Positions 27,383 through 36,563 are shown, counted from the first letter of the stretch. The stretch: 64,000 nucleotides of DNA from Christensenella sp034926635 (GCA_034926635.1 JAYFQX010000011.1:34664-98663), one strand, 5' to 3'. Program-made: numbers and translations. The notes: generated by a model not told the origin, from the sequence alone.

Positions 27383-29497
27383 ATGGCTTTTGAACACATC
27401 TTTCAGCCGATCAAAATTGGTAATATGGTAGTTCCGAACAGGGTAGTTCACGTACCTACTGATATTAGTTCGGCAAATCCGGACGGCGGCATCAACGATC
27501 GCGTGATCCGGTATCATGAAGAAATTGCAAAAGGCGGATGCGGACTGATTATCGTTGGTGCGTCCACCCCGAACAGGCATACAGGTCGTCCTACGGTAAC
27601 ATGTGTTGCCGCAGACGAAGATTATTATATCCCGGGTCTGCATATGCTTGCAAAGGGCATGCAGAAACACGGTGCAAAATGTGCAGTACAGATTCAGCAT
27701 CCTGGTCGTCAGGCGGCTTTCCCGAGAAAAGGACAGATTTCCTGCTCTGATATGGTTTCGAACCTGCCGGGCAGCGCTGGACACGAGGTTATTTATGCAG
27801 GCGGCGAAGCGCATGGTAAAATTGCTCGTGAAATGACAGTGGAAGAAATCTACGAATTGATCGACCGCTTCACGGAAGCGGCATGGCGTGTAAAAGAAGC
27901 CGGATTTGATGCAGTAGAGCTGCACGCGGCGCATGGTTACATGATCGCGCAGTTTATGAGCCCGGCAACCAACACAAGAAACGACCGTTTCGGCGGCAAA
28001 TATGAAAACCGTATGCGGTTTATTCTGGAAATCATCCATGGCATCAAGCAAAAATGTGGCGAAGATTTCCCGATCATGGTAAGATATTCCGGAGAGGAAT
28101 GGAAAGAAGACGGTCGTAAGCTGGAAGAATCCCTGAAGATCGCTAAGACGCTGGAAGAAGCGGGCGTAGCGGCGCTTGATATTTCGGCTGGTATCTTTGA
28201 TCTTGCAGAGACGGTAATGGACCCGATGTATTATACGGAAGGCTGGAACACTTATTCTGCGGAAGCAATTAAAAAGGTAGTGGATATCCCGGTTATCACG
28301 AGCCATACGCTGCGCAGCCCAGAATATTGCGATCAAATCATCGCAGAGGGAAAGACGGATATGGTTGGATTCTCTCGTCAGATGCTGGCTGATCCTTATT
28401 GGGCAAACAAAGCAAAAGCCGGTAAGGTTGATGAAATCCGTAAATGTATCAGCTGCCTGGTTGGCTGCTGGTCTGAATCCCTGATGATCAAGCACGAAAT
28501 GCGTTGCGCGGTTAACCCGGCAATCGGCGATACCCGTTTCCTCGATATGAAGCCTGCAAGCAAGAGCTTGAAAGTGGCGATTGTCGGTGGCGGTATCTCC
28601 GGTATGGAGGCTGCAAGAATTGCGACGCTGCGCGGACATGATGTTACGGTTTATGAACAGGATAGCGAGCTCGGCGGTATTCTGCGCACCTGCTGCATGG
28701 TTCCCCCAAAAGGCAAAATGAAATGGTATATGGATTGGATGCGCCGTCAGATGAAGGAACTGGGCATCAATACACAGTTGAATACGACAGCAACGCCGGA
28801 AATGCTTAAGGAATATGATGTAGTGCTTTGCGGCACAGGCAGCAAAACCATTATCCCTGACATTCCGGGCAAAGAAAAAGGAATCCTCTTCAACGATGTT
28901 CTGCGCTGTGTGAAGAAGAACTGCGAATACTGGCCTGAATGCGGCAAGAAAGAGCCGGCAAAAGTTGGTCAGAAGGTAGTGGTATACGGTAACCATTATG
29001 GTGCTACAGATACAGCGGAAGCAATGGCACTGCGTGGAAAAGAAGTTATTTATGTAACGCAGGAATCCGAATTTGCACCGCATATCGAAAACGTTCATAA
29101 AGAAGTATTAAAAGTACGTTTTGCAGGCGGCAACGGCGGTGGACTGCCGGAACAGCATCCGATCAAGATCCCGGTAGACATTAAATTGAATACCACGATC
29201 GTAGAAATCAAAGACGGCAGTGTGGTGCTGATGGACAACAAGTTTAACAAATATGAGATTGATTGCGATACAGTAATCTTTGGTGAATACCAGTCCAACA
29301 CCGATCTGTATGACGAATTGGTTGCGCAGGGTGTGCTGGTAGGCAACATCGGCGACTCCAGAAAGATCCGCAACGTGCGCGGTGCCATGACGGATGGCGC
29401 AAACGCAGGTCTCATGCTGGACGACGGAATGTTCATGAACGCAAACAACATCCTTTCCTGTGATCTGCCGATGGATGTTGACAAAATGATGAAATAA
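27383..29497 (+). CDS. NADH:flavin oxidoreductase of the old yellow enzyme / 2,4-dienoyl-CoA reductase type
   Basis: 704 residues. Residues 1-340 are an OYE-type FMN barrel. A [4Fe-4S] motif follows (CISCLVGC with a later Cys in RCAVNP, about residues 353-375), then FAD/NAD(P) Rossmann modules beginning GGGISGMEAAR (about residue 402). This is the layout of FadH and of clostridial BaiCD/BaiH-type enzymes, which reduce activated C=C bonds; here the neighbours are sugar genes, so an unsaturated or keto sugar intermediate is a possible substrate. GGAGG lies ten bases ahead of ATG 27383. It is a little longer than the usual 640-670 residues. Confidence 0.92.
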   Translation: MAFEHIFQPIKIGNMVVPNRVVHVPTDISSANPDGGINDRVIRYHEEIAKGGCGLIIVGASTPNRHTGRPTVTCVAADEDYYIPGLHMLAKGMQKHGAKCAVQIQHPGRQAAFPRKGQISCSDMVSNLPGSAGHEVIYAGGEAHGKIAREMTVEEIYELIDRFTEAAWRVKEAGFDAVELHAAHGYMIAQFMSPATNTRNDRFGGKYENRMRFILEIIHGIKQKCGEDFPIMVRYSGEEWKEDGRKLEESLKIAKTLEEAGVAALDISAGIFDLAETVMDPMYYTEGWNTYSAEAIKKVVDIPVITSHTLRSPEYCDQIIAEGKTDMVGFSRQMLADPYWANKAKAGKVDEIRKCISCLVGCWSESLMIKHEMRCAVNPAIGDTRFLDMKPASKSLKVAIVGGGISGMEAARIATLRGHDVTVYEQDSELGGILRTCCMVPPKGKMKWYMDWMRRQMKELGINTQLNTTATPEMLKEYDVVLCGTGSKTIIPDIPGKEKGILFNDVLRCVKKNCEYWPECGKKEPAKVGQKVVVYGNHYGATDTAEAMALRGKEVIYVTQESEFAPHIENVHKEVLKVRFAGGNGGGLPEQHPIKIPVDIKLNTTIVEIKDGSVVLMDNKFNKYEIDCDTVIFGEYQSNTDLYDELVAQGVLVGNIGDSRKIRNVRGAMTDGANAGLMLDDGMFMNANNILSCDLPMDVDKMMK

Positions 29498-29518
29498 GAA
29501 AAAAAATGATAAAAAGTG

Positions 29519-29565
29519 TACCAAAATGATGAAATGTGTGTTATAATGATTTTGCTGTTTTGGTA
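29519..29565 (+). promoter_or_regulatory. Promoter region of the GntR gene with flanking inverted repeat
   Basis: TATAAT at 29542-29547 lies between TACCAAAA (29519-29526) and TTTTGGTA (29558-29565), a perfect 8-bp inverted repeat with 31 bases between the arms. Autoregulation by the encoded GntR protein is plausible. Confidence 0.45.
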
Positions 29566-29585
29566 ACAGGATAAGAGGTAATATC

Positions 29586-30365
29586 GTGGCAAGCCCGATT
29601 TTTGAAAATGAGATTCAGTTTGAAAGCAAGCTACCCTTGCATTATCAAATTATGATGATCATAAAAAGGAATATTGCATCCAAAATGATTTTACCGGGAG
29701 ATAAGCTACCTACGGAAGAAGAATTTTGTAATGCGTTCCATGTCAGCCGTTCCACGGTTAGAAGCGCAATCGGGGCTCTGGAAGAAGAAGGACTTGTTAC
29801 AAGGGTTCGCGGAAAAGGCACCTTTATCTCAAAAAATAAAATGAAGCGGAAGATGGAGCAGGTTTACAGCTTCTCTCACGAAATGGAAGCGTCCAACCTG
29901 ATTCCGTCCTCCCTGCTTCTCGAATTTAAAGTGATCGCGGCGACGGACGGATTGATTGATTTGTTTGGCATTCAGCCGGATGAACCGGTGTATGAATTCA
30001 TGCGTCTTAGGCGGGCAAACGGGGAACCACTGCTTTTGGAAACGACATTCTTGCCTGTTAAGGTGCATCCGACGCTGACAGAAGACATTTTAAAAAACGG
30101 ATCGCTTTATGATTCCCTCAGGGATGATGCAAAAATTTCTCCCTATATTGCGGAAGAAACTTATGAAAGTATAATTTTTGAGGAAGAGATTGCAAAGATG
30201 CTGGAATGCCCAAGACATAGCTGCGGTTTTTATATCGAGCGTATTACGCGGCAAAAATCCGGCGAAGCATACGAGCTTACCCAATCCTTTATGCGCGGTG
30301 ACCGGTCTAAAATTTCGATCACGCTGCAGCAGGATATCTACACTTTTAATCGAAGCATCGATTGA
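29586..30365 (+). CDS. GntR-family transcriptional regulator with UTRA effector domain
   Basis: 259 residues. The N-terminal winged helix is seen at LPTEEEFCNAFHVSRSTVRSAIGALEEEGLV, ending in the GKGTFIS wing (about residues 40-80). The C-terminal half is a UTRA ligand domain (HutC subfamily), which senses small molecules, often sugar phosphates. It sits between the catabolic genes and the ABC importer and is the only regulator of the locus visible, so it probably controls the divergent operons. AAGAGGT precedes ATG 29586. Binding sites are not proven; the AAATGATAC repeats at 26274-26300 and the TACCAAAA repeat at its own promoter are candidates. Confidence 0.93.
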   Translation: MASPIFENEIQFESKLPLHYQIMMIIKRNIASKMILPGDKLPTEEEFCNAFHVSRSTVRSAIGALEEEGLVTRVRGKGTFISKNKMKRKMEQVYSFSHEMEASNLIPSSLLLEFKVIAATDGLIDLFGIQPDEPVYEFMRLRRANGEPLLLETTFLPVKVHPTLTEDILKNGSLYDSLRDDAKISPYIAEETYESIIFEEEIAKMLECPRHSCGFYIERITRQKSGEAYELTQSFMRGDRSKISITLQQDIYTFNRSID

Positions 30366-30371
30366 AAAATC

Positions 30372-30400
30372 TTGACGGGGAAGAAATACTTCTCTATACT
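30372..30400 (+). promoter_or_regulatory. Strong sigma-A-type promoter of the ABC importer operon
   Basis: TTGACG (30372-30377), 17-base spacer, TATACT (30395-30400). The spacer contains GAAG-N5-CTTC, a short inverted repeat that could be an operator. It starts just six bases after the GntR stop codon. Confidence 0.78.
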
Positions 30401-30503
30401 TGTCAGATATTAAGTGCGTTTTACAGCACGGCAAACAGATTCTTTAGTATTCAGTTTATCGCGATTTCGCGGTAATAAACAAATATTTATGGAGGAAAGT
30501 AAA

Positions 30504-31688
30504 ATGAAAAAAGTCTTAGTAGTTGTTTTGTGCGTAGCGATGGCTGTTGCTATGTTCGCAGGCTGCTCCTCGACACCGGCTGCATCTGAAGCTCCGTCTG
30601 AGAGCGCTGCAACCGCAGCTCCGTCTGAGAGCGCTTCCGAGGCTCCTGTTCAGTCCGATGAAACCGGCGCTGATGCAGAAACTGGCACTGGCGTTATGAA
30701 GATCGTTCCGAAAGGAGACATCGTGATTGGTATCTCCACTGGTTCTTCCGGTACATCCTGGCGTGATATCATGATTGAAAACATGAAGACCGTTGGTGAC
30801 GAGTACAAAGATGCCGGCAGAATCAAAGACTACAAAATCGTTAACAACACCACAAACGGTGATGCGAACGAACAGGCGACAATCCTGCGTCAGTTTGTAG
30901 ACGATCCGGAAGTAAACGTGATCATGGTGAACCCTAACGATAACACGGCTCTGAACGAAGTTATTGCTGATGCGCAGAAAGCTGGAAAGCTGGTTGTTGT
31001 ATATGATGCAACGGCTGATGCTCCTGGCGCTCTGAACGTAACACTTGACCACTATGCTTGGGAAACAAAGAACGCTGAATTTATCTGCAAAACACTGCAG
31101 AAAGGTAATGCGATCGAGATTTCCGGTCTTGATGGACATCCGGCTAACAACGAACGTATTCGCGCGACCGCGGACGTTCTGAAAAACTATCCTGACATCA
31201 AACTGCTGCAGAGCACGCCTGGTGGCTGGGATCAGACAAAAGCAAAAGAAGCTACTGCTCAGATTCTTTCTTCCGGTCAGGAAGTAGACGCAGTGTTCAC
31301 ACAGGACGGCATGGCTTATGGCGTACTGCAGGCGTTCCAGGATGCCGGCAAACTGCCGAAAGTAATGTTTGGTGATCCTGGTACGGCGTTCTTCAAAGCT
31401 TGGAATCAGCTGCGTGAAGAAGGCGCTGACTTCAAAGCTTGCGCACAGCCGAATCCTCCGGGAATTGGTGCATCCGCAATGCGTCTTGCAGTGAACATGG
31501 CTGAAGGCAAAGACCTCGATACTTCTAAACTGTCCGGGGACAATGGCAACGTTCTGTACTATGTTGTTAACTCCTTCTATACAGACGAGAACTTTGACGA
31601 TGCTTGGGCACAGCTGAAAGATCAGTCTGACGATTATCTGTTGACAGAGTACTATACAGAAGCAGAAGCAGAAGCGATGTTCAAATAA
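30504..31688 (+). CDS. Sugar ABC transporter substrate-binding lipoprotein
   Basis: 394 residues. A signal peptide ends at the lipobox FAGC (Cys about residue 23), so the protein is lipid-anchored outside the membrane. A low-complexity linker rich in Ala, Ser, Glu and Pro follows, encoded by a 27-bp-period repeat at 30591-30635. The rest is a periplasmic binding protein type 1 fold of the ribose/galactose group (VIGISTGSSGTSW, VNVIMVNPNDNTALNEVI, EISGLDGHPANNERI, VDAVFTQDGMAYGV). ATG 30504 has GGAGG eight bases upstream. It captures the sugar for the importer encoded next; specificity is unknown. Confidence 0.94.
   Translation: MKKVLVVVLCVAMAVAMFAGCSSTPAASEAPSESAATAAPSESASEAPVQSDETGADAETGTGVMKIVPKGDIVIGISTGSSGTSWRDIMIENMKTVGDEYKDAGRIKDYKIVNNTTNGDANEQATILRQFVDDPEVNVIMVNPNDNTALNEVIADAQKAGKLVVVYDATADAPGALNVTLDHYAWETKNAEFICKTLQKGNAIEISGLDGHPANNERIRATADVLKNYPDIKLLQSTPGGWDQTKAKEATAQILSSGQEVDAVFTQDGMAYGVLQAFQDAGKLPKVMFGDPGTAFFKAWNQLREEGADFKACAQPNPPGIGASAMRLAVNMAEGKDLDTSKLSGDNGNVLYYVVNSFYTDENFDDAWAQLKDQSDDYLLTEYYTEAEAEAMFK
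30591..30635 (+). repeat. Direct repeat in the lipoprotein linker
   Basis: An 18-bp sequence (30591-30608) recurs exactly at 30618-30635, a 27-bp period equal to nine codons, encoding APSESA twice in the linker. Confidence 0.85.
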
Positions 31689-31720
31689 TCGTTAAGAAAA
31701 ACAACTATCAACTTATTGTG

Positions 31721-31743
31721 GGAGCAGGCCTTGTGCCTGCTCC
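31721..31743 (+). other. Stable hairpin between binding protein and ATPase genes
   Basis: GGAGCAGGC (31721-31729), loop CTTGT, GCCTGCTCC (31735-31743), with no T-run after it. It is probably an mRNA-stabilising or partial-stop element that gives more binding protein than ATPase. Confidence 0.7.
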
Positions 31744-31798
31744 TGCAAATTAAGTATTACGATGACGAATTCACGATGGGAAGGGTGTGAATTTTTGA

Positions 31799-33316
31799 AT
31801 GGTTTTACTGGAAGCTAAAAATATAACAAAAAGCTTCGGTGGCGTTGCGGCTCTGTCAAACGGAAACTTGACCTGCAGAAAGGGAAAGATTACCGGACTT
31901 CTGGGCGCAAACGGCTCCGGGAAAAGTACAATTTCAAAAATCATCACGGGTGTATACCTTGCCGATGGCGGAACTGTTACCTATAACGGTCAGCAGGTAA
32001 GCTACAAAAACCCGATTGATGCAAAAAAAGCCGGTATTTCGATGGCATTCCAGAATTTAAGTTTGCTTCCTGATTTAACGGTTTGGCAGAATATTGTTCT
32101 GAGCTTTGAAAAGAAAAACAAGTTGTTTTTGGACAACAAAGACGCTAAGGAATTATCACAAAAAATATTAGACGAGTTTATGCCCGGATTCGATATTGAA
32201 AGACGGGTCAGCGAATTGGATTCGAGTGAGATGCAGATTGTGGAAATTGCCAAGGCTATTTCCGAAGATCCGCAATTATTGATATTGGACGAACCGACAG
32301 CAGCGCTGGAACAGGCGCAAGTACAAGCTTTGTTTAAGTATATGCGGAAGCTTGCCGACCAGGGCGTCGCTATGATTTTCACTTCTCACCGGTTATGGGA
32401 AGTATTGGAAATGTGCGACGATATCGTTGTATTTCGTAATGGGATGAACGTTGGTGCGCTTGATTTCGAAAAACAGGAAAAGAACCCGGATGAGATCGTA
32501 AGGCTCATTACCGGTGAAACCGAATCGATCAATGCGGTAAAGGAATATAAAGAAATTTCAAGCGATGTTAAGCTTAAGATTGACAACATGAACTATGGGA
32601 AATTCTTAAACGACGTGTCGTTTGATGTGAAAAAAGGCGAAATCCTTGGAATCGGCGGTCTTGCCGGACAAGGGCAGACAGAACTCATGCTTGCACTTGC
32701 CGGTAATTATAAGGAAGCAAAATGTACGGCGACGCTGGATGGCGAATCGATTAAATTAAGTCAGCCTGTCAATGCAGTCCGCAAGGGAATTTTGCTTGTG
32801 CCTGGCGACCGCCAGAAGGAAGGCTTGATGCTCAAGGACTCGGTTTATACCAATATGATCTATCCTAAACTTGCCTTAAAACATCAGCCATTATTTACTC
32901 CTACTAAAAAATATCGGGAAGAGTGTGAAGAGGTCGTTAAAACTCTTTCTATTAAAACTGCCAGCCTTGACCTTGCCGTGCAAAACCTGTCCGGCGGCAA
33001 CCAACAGAAGGTTGTTGTTGGAAAGTGGCTGCCTTTTGACACAAATGTATTGTTATTGGCAGACCCGGCAAAGGGTGTAGATGTCGGCGCAAAGCACGAC
33101 CTGTATGAATTCATCATGAAGATGGTGGAAGAAAAACAGATGAGTGTGATCCTTTACGCCAGCGACAACGACGAGCTTGTCAGCTACTGCGACCGTGTCC
33201 TCGTTATGTATGAGGGCAAAATCGTGGGAGAGCTGAAAGGGAAAGAGATTTCCGACGAAGCAATTGTGGAGATGTCTTTGCAGGTTAGCTCCACAGGAGA
33301 GGAGGCAGCGCAATGA
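31799..33316 (+). CDS. Sugar ABC transporter ATPase with two nucleotide-binding domains (RbsA/MglA type)
   Basis: 505 residues. NBD1 has Walker A GANGSGKST and Walker B LLILDEPTAAL; its signature LDSSEMQ is atypical. NBD2 has a degenerate Walker A (GLAGQGQTE), as usual in this family, a canonical signature LSGGNQQK, and an unusual Walker B, LLLADPAKGVD, lacking the normal D-E pair. The composite site formed by NBD1 Walker motifs and NBD2 signature should be the active one. It energises import with the two permeases that follow. ATG 31799 has AAGGG about 13 bases upstream. Its stop overlaps the next start (ATGA). Confidence 0.93.
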   Translation: MVLLEAKNITKSFGGVAALSNGNLTCRKGKITGLLGANGSGKSTISKIITGVYLADGGTVTYNGQQVSYKNPIDAKKAGISMAFQNLSLLPDLTVWQNIVLSFEKKNKLFLDNKDAKELSQKILDEFMPGFDIERRVSELDSSEMQIVEIAKAISEDPQLLILDEPTAALEQAQVQALFKYMRKLADQGVAMIFTSHRLWEVLEMCDDIVVFRNGMNVGALDFEKQEKNPDEIVRLITGETESINAVKEYKEISSDVKLKIDNMNYGKFLNDVSFDVKKGEILGIGGLAGQGQTELMLALAGNYKEAKCTATLDGESIKLSQPVNAVRKGILLVPGDRQKEGLMLKDSVYTNMIYPKLALKHQPLFTPTKKYREECEEVVKTLSIKTASLDLAVQNLSGGNQQKVVVGKWLPFDTNVLLLADPAKGVDVGAKHDLYEFIMKMVEEKQMSVILYASDNDELVSYCDRVLVMYEGKIVGELKGKEISDEAIVEMSLQVSSTGEEAAQ

Positions 33317-34347
33317 GTGGAAAAGAAACAGTTCAGAGAAACGGTTTCCAGAAGTTTGTGCACAGGCCTGAATTTGCAACGCTGATTATTTTTATTGCAA
33401 TGATTGCAATCGTCGCAATTCTGCAGGGGAATTTCTTCGATCCGTCGTCTTTGCGCAACAGCGTAATTTCGTGGACGCCGCTTATCCTGCTCTCACTGGG
33501 GCAGGCAATTGTTATTATCGCGGGTGGTCTTGACCTTTCCGCAGGTCCTGCTATGGCGTTTATGATGTGCGTTATGGCAAGCATTATGAAAAAAGATGAT
33601 CCGGCGTCCGGCGGTACGGCACTTTTAGTGGGTATCGTAGTGATGCTCGTCGTAGGTCTGGTGAACGGTCTTTCCGTTGGATATTTAAAGCTTCCGCCGT
33701 TGATCGCAACGTTTGCTACCTCTTATATCTGGCTTGGGGCATCGCTTTTCATTATGCCGACACCGGGTGGAGAATGCGCAAACTGGATGCGTATCTTCTA
33801 TTCTTTTGACTCTGTAACGGGAATGCCCGAAGCGCTCAAGGCTTTTGGCAGTGCAATTCCAACAGGTGTTTTGCTTATTATTGCAGCAGTCATTATTTGG
33901 TATTGTGTCAGTCGGACAAAAACGGGCCGCTATATTTACGCAGTCGGCTCCGATAGGACGACAGCATTCCAGAGCGGCATCAACACTGCAAAAGTACAAA
34001 CTATGGCTTATATGCTAAACTCGCTTTTCATCTTCTTCTGTGCACTGTTTATGGTAGCGCAGAACCAGGCCGGAAGCGCGCGTATCGGCGATCCGCTGAC
34101 GCTGCAATGCGTTGCGGCGGCGGTTGTCGGTGGGATTGCCCTCACAGGTGGACGCGGCAACGTATTTATGGCGATTGTTGGTGCAATCATTATGAGTCTT
34201 GTCAGCAAGCTGATTTATGTTGCGAACATTGAAAGCGCATACCAGTCTTTGGTATCCGGGATTATTATCATCGCGGCGATCGCAAGCTCCACGATTTATA
34301 CAACAATCAATGAAAAAGCATTGTTGAAAGGGGGGCGTGCAAAATGA
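33313..34347 (+). CDS. Sugar ABC transporter permease (RbsC-like), first subunit
   Basis: 344 residues with about eight to ten hydrophobic helices of the branched-chain/ribose permease family. The hallmark GGLDLSAGPAMAFMMC (around residues 72-87) and the C-terminal AAVVGGIALTGGRGNVFMAIVGA loop are present. The start overlaps the ATPase stop by four bases. It forms a heterodimeric membrane channel with the next gene product. The gene pair suggests a two-permease importer as in some autoinducer-2 or xylose-type systems, but the substrate is unknown. Confidence 0.93.
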   Translation: MSGKETVQRNGFQKFVHRPEFATLIIFIAMIAIVAILQGNFFDPSSLRNSVISWTPLILLSLGQAIVIIAGGLDLSAGPAMAFMMCVMASIMKKDDPASGGTALLVGIVVMLVVGLVNGLSVGYLKLPPLIATFATSYIWLGASLFIMPTPGGECANWMRIFYSFDSVTGMPEALKAFGSAIPTGVLLIIAAVIIWYCVSRTKTGRYIYAVGSDRTTAFQSGINTAKVQTMAYMLNSLFIFFCALFMVAQNQAGSARIGDPLTLQCVAAAVVGGIALTGGRGNVFMAIVGAIIMSLVSKLIYVANIESAYQSLVSGIIIIAAIASSTIYTTINEKALLKGGRAK

Positions 34348-35342
34348 GTTCGCAGGAAAAGGCGTTAAAAAGGAACGCGTTTAAAAGCGGTTTTCAAAAA
34401 TACAGCAAGCTTGCTATTGCGGCAATTTTGATTGTCGTGCTGTTTACGGTCGGTGAGATCGTAGTGAAGAATACGACGGGCGGCACTTTTGCTTCAGTGG
34501 AGCAGGTTCTCCTGATGCTGAAGTTTGCAACCTTTATCGCCCTGTTCGGCTTGTGCCAGATGCTTGTCATCAGCGCAGGCGGCGATATCGACCTTTCTGT
34601 TGGTTATATCGCAACACTGGTCGCTGTTCTTTCCGCCAAGTATATGGATGGAATGAACGAAAATCTTTGGATTGCAATTTTGATCGCAATTGGGATCGGC
34701 GCTTTGGTCGGGCTTGGAAACGGCTTGTTGACGCATTATGTCAAGCTGCCTTCCCTGGTTGTCACCATGGCAATGGCAAACATTCTGCAGGGTGTTGTCA
34801 ACGTTTACGCGGCTGGTTCCAGTATTACCGGTGCACCGTCTCCGGTGCTGAGCGAGATATCCGCTAAGATGACGGGGATTTTTCCGAATATCCTGTGGGT
34901 ACTGATCATCGCTACGGTTGTGATCATGCTGATTATGTACAAAACAAAAATCGGCGTAAAGCTGCTTGGGGTTGGATCAAACCCGGTAGCGGCATACCTG
35001 TCCGGTATTAATGTAAAGCGTGTCCGTACGATCGCGTTTATTTTCAGCGGCATTATCGCAGGGTTGGTTGGTCTTCTGTTGATTGGTAACCTGGGACAGG
35101 CGTTTAAGGATATGGCTTCTCAGTATGTTATGCCGAGTATCGCGGCTGTTGTTGTTGGCGGCGTATCCCTGAATGGCGGCGAAGGAAACTATCTTGGGGT
35201 CATCCTTGGCGCGGCGGTGCTGCAAACCCTGACAAACCTGTTCGTTGCGTTTGGTTGGGGCGATGCCGGAAAATGGCTCGGATACGGTCTCATCTTGCTT
35301 TGCATGCTGATTGCGTATGTGCGTGAGAAGATCAGCAGATAA
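34344..35342 (+). CDS. Sugar ABC transporter permease (RbsC-like), second subunit
   Basis: 332 residues with the same family layout as its neighbour: ISAGGDIDLSVGYIATLVAV (around residues 76-95) and AAVVVGGVSLNGGEGNYLGVILGA. The start overlaps the first permease by four bases (ATGA). The two permeases are diverged, so they are likely partners and not a recent duplication. A terminator follows 42 bases after the stop, closing the importer operon. Confidence 0.93.
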   Translation: MSSQEKALKRNAFKSGFQKYSKLAIAAILIVVLFTVGEIVVKNTTGGTFASVEQVLLMLKFATFIALFGLCQMLVISAGGDIDLSVGYIATLVAVLSAKYMDGMNENLWIAILIAIGIGALVGLGNGLLTHYVKLPSLVVTMAMANILQGVVNVYAAGSSITGAPSPVLSEISAKMTGIFPNILWVLIIATVVIMLIMYKTKIGVKLLGVGSNPVAAYLSGINVKRVRTIAFIFSGIIAGLVGLLLIGNLGQAFKDMASQYVMPSIAAVVVGGVSLNGGEGNYLGVILGAAVLQTLTNLFVAFGWGDAGKWLGYGLILLCMLIAYVREKISR

Positions 35343-35383
35343 GGAAAACATGAAACAAAAGTTAGTAATAAAAATGAATTGAT

Positions 35384-35430
35384 AAAAGCACACCGTCGCG
35401 GATATTTGTTATTTACGATGGTGTGTTTTT
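35384..35430 (+). terminator. Terminator of the ABC importer operon
   Basis: AAAAGCACACCGTCG (35384-35398) pairs with CGATGGTGTGTTTTT (35416-35430) over 15 positions with two G-T pairs. It sits directly ahead of the SIS-domain gene ribosome site, so that gene may depend on read-through or a leader-embedded promoter. Confidence 0.78.
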
Positions 35431-35447
35431 CTGTGGAGGTAATGATT

Positions 35448-36482
35448 ATGACGAAGATGTATGAGGAAATTATGCAGCAGCCGGCGATCCTTGCGGGAAT
35501 CCGTGAAAAAAACAAGGGTGTGCTCGGCGAGCTCGTGAAAGAGATTAAAGGTTCTGATATCCGTCAGGTGGTAATTGCGGCGAGGGGCACGTCCGACCAT
35601 TGTGCGATTTATGTAAAGTATCTGATGGAGATGGTACTTCACTTGCCGGTGGCGCTGTCCGCGCCTTCTATCAATACAGTGTATGAAAGTGAAATCATAT
35701 ACCGTAATGCCCTTGTGATCGGGATTTCGCAGTCGGGAATGGCGGAAGATGTGCGAAGCGTGCTTACAGATGCAAACAAAAGCGGTATGATCACCATTGC
35801 GGTTACCAATAATATTGATTCCCCAATGGCAAAGGAAGCGAAATACCATTTGGATTGCGCGGCAGGACCGGAAAAAAGTGTTGCCGCAACCAAAACCTTT
35901 ACGTCGGAAATGTATTGCCTCGCAGCACTTGTTGCCGATTGGTCGGGCAATAAAGAGCTGGAAGAAGCGCTTGCAGTATTGCCGCAGGGGATTGCAAAAG
36001 AGATGGAGAAGGCGCAGGCGATCATGGGTCTTGCAAAGGAATATACCTTTATGCAAAGCTGTATTGTGCTGGGGCGCGGATTACTCTATCCGATTGCGCT
36101 GGAAGCATCACTTAAGATGATGGAAACGACTTATACCAATGCGCGTGGCTTTGCGATCTCTGACTTCCAGCACGGACCGTTGGCGTTGATCTCTCAAAAT
36201 ATGCCGGTTTTTGTTTATTGTGCAAGTGATGAAGCACGTGCGGACGTTTTGGCTGCAACAAAACGGTATGCAGAGCTTGGCGCTTACGTATTGATGATAA
36301 CGGATGATGCGGCAAACGCAGCAGATGCCGAGAAATACTTGCTGGTAGAAAAAAGTTCAAAATATACCGCACCGTTTCATATGGTGGTAACGGCACAGAT
36401 GTTTGCATGCGGTCTTGCCGATGCAAAACGCTGCAGCCCCGATGCACCGCGGCATATTCAGAAAGTAACGATCACCAAATAA
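35448..36482 (+). CDS. SIS-domain sugar isomerase/deaminase (GlmS C-terminal / NagB-II type)
   Basis: 344 residues with two SIS modules. ARGTSDHCAIYVKYL and GISQSGMAEDV lie in the first, GRGLLYPIALEASLKMMETTY and DFQHGPLALI in the second. These are the motifs of the isomerase half of GlmS and of NagB-II/AgaS-type phosphosugar deaminases or deglycases such as FrlB. It lacks the glutaminase domain. It may therefore remove an amino group from, or isomerise, a phosphorylated sugar produced in this locus. ATG 35448 has GGAGG eight bases upstream; earlier in-frame starts fall inside the terminator hairpin and are rejected. Confidence 0.92.
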   Translation: MTKMYEEIMQQPAILAGIREKNKGVLGELVKEIKGSDIRQVVIAARGTSDHCAIYVKYLMEMVLHLPVALSAPSINTVYESEIIYRNALVIGISQSGMAEDVRSVLTDANKSGMITIAVTNNIDSPMAKEAKYHLDCAAGPEKSVAATKTFTSEMYCLAALVADWSGNKELEEALAVLPQGIAKEMEKAQAIMGLAKEYTFMQSCIVLGRGLLYPIALEASLKMMETTYTNARGFAISDFQHGPLALISQNMPVFVYCASDEARADVLAATKRYAELGAYVLMITDDAANAADAEKYLLVEKSSKYTAPFHMVVTAQMFACGLADAKRCSPDAPRHIQKVTITK

Positions 36483-36522
36483 CAACGCAGCAGCCAAAAA
36501 TGTTATAACAAAATAATCTGTG

Positions 36523-36557
36523 ATAAAAGTCCGCCATGTTGTGCGGACTTTTATTTT
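36523..36557 (+). terminator. Terminator after the SIS-domain gene
   Basis: ATAAAAGTCCGC (36523-36534) and GCGGACTTTTAT (36543-36554) form a 12-bp stem with an 8-base loop, then TTT. It can work in both directions. Confidence 0.85.
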
Positions 36558-36563
36558 GCGCGG

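Noticed and set aside
27359..29098. A 579-codon open frame on the minus strand opposite the flavin oxidoreductase
   Set aside because: The plus strand encodes an unmistakable OYE/FAD enzyme with cluster and Rossmann motifs. The antisense text is rich in Cys, His and Arg with no domain.
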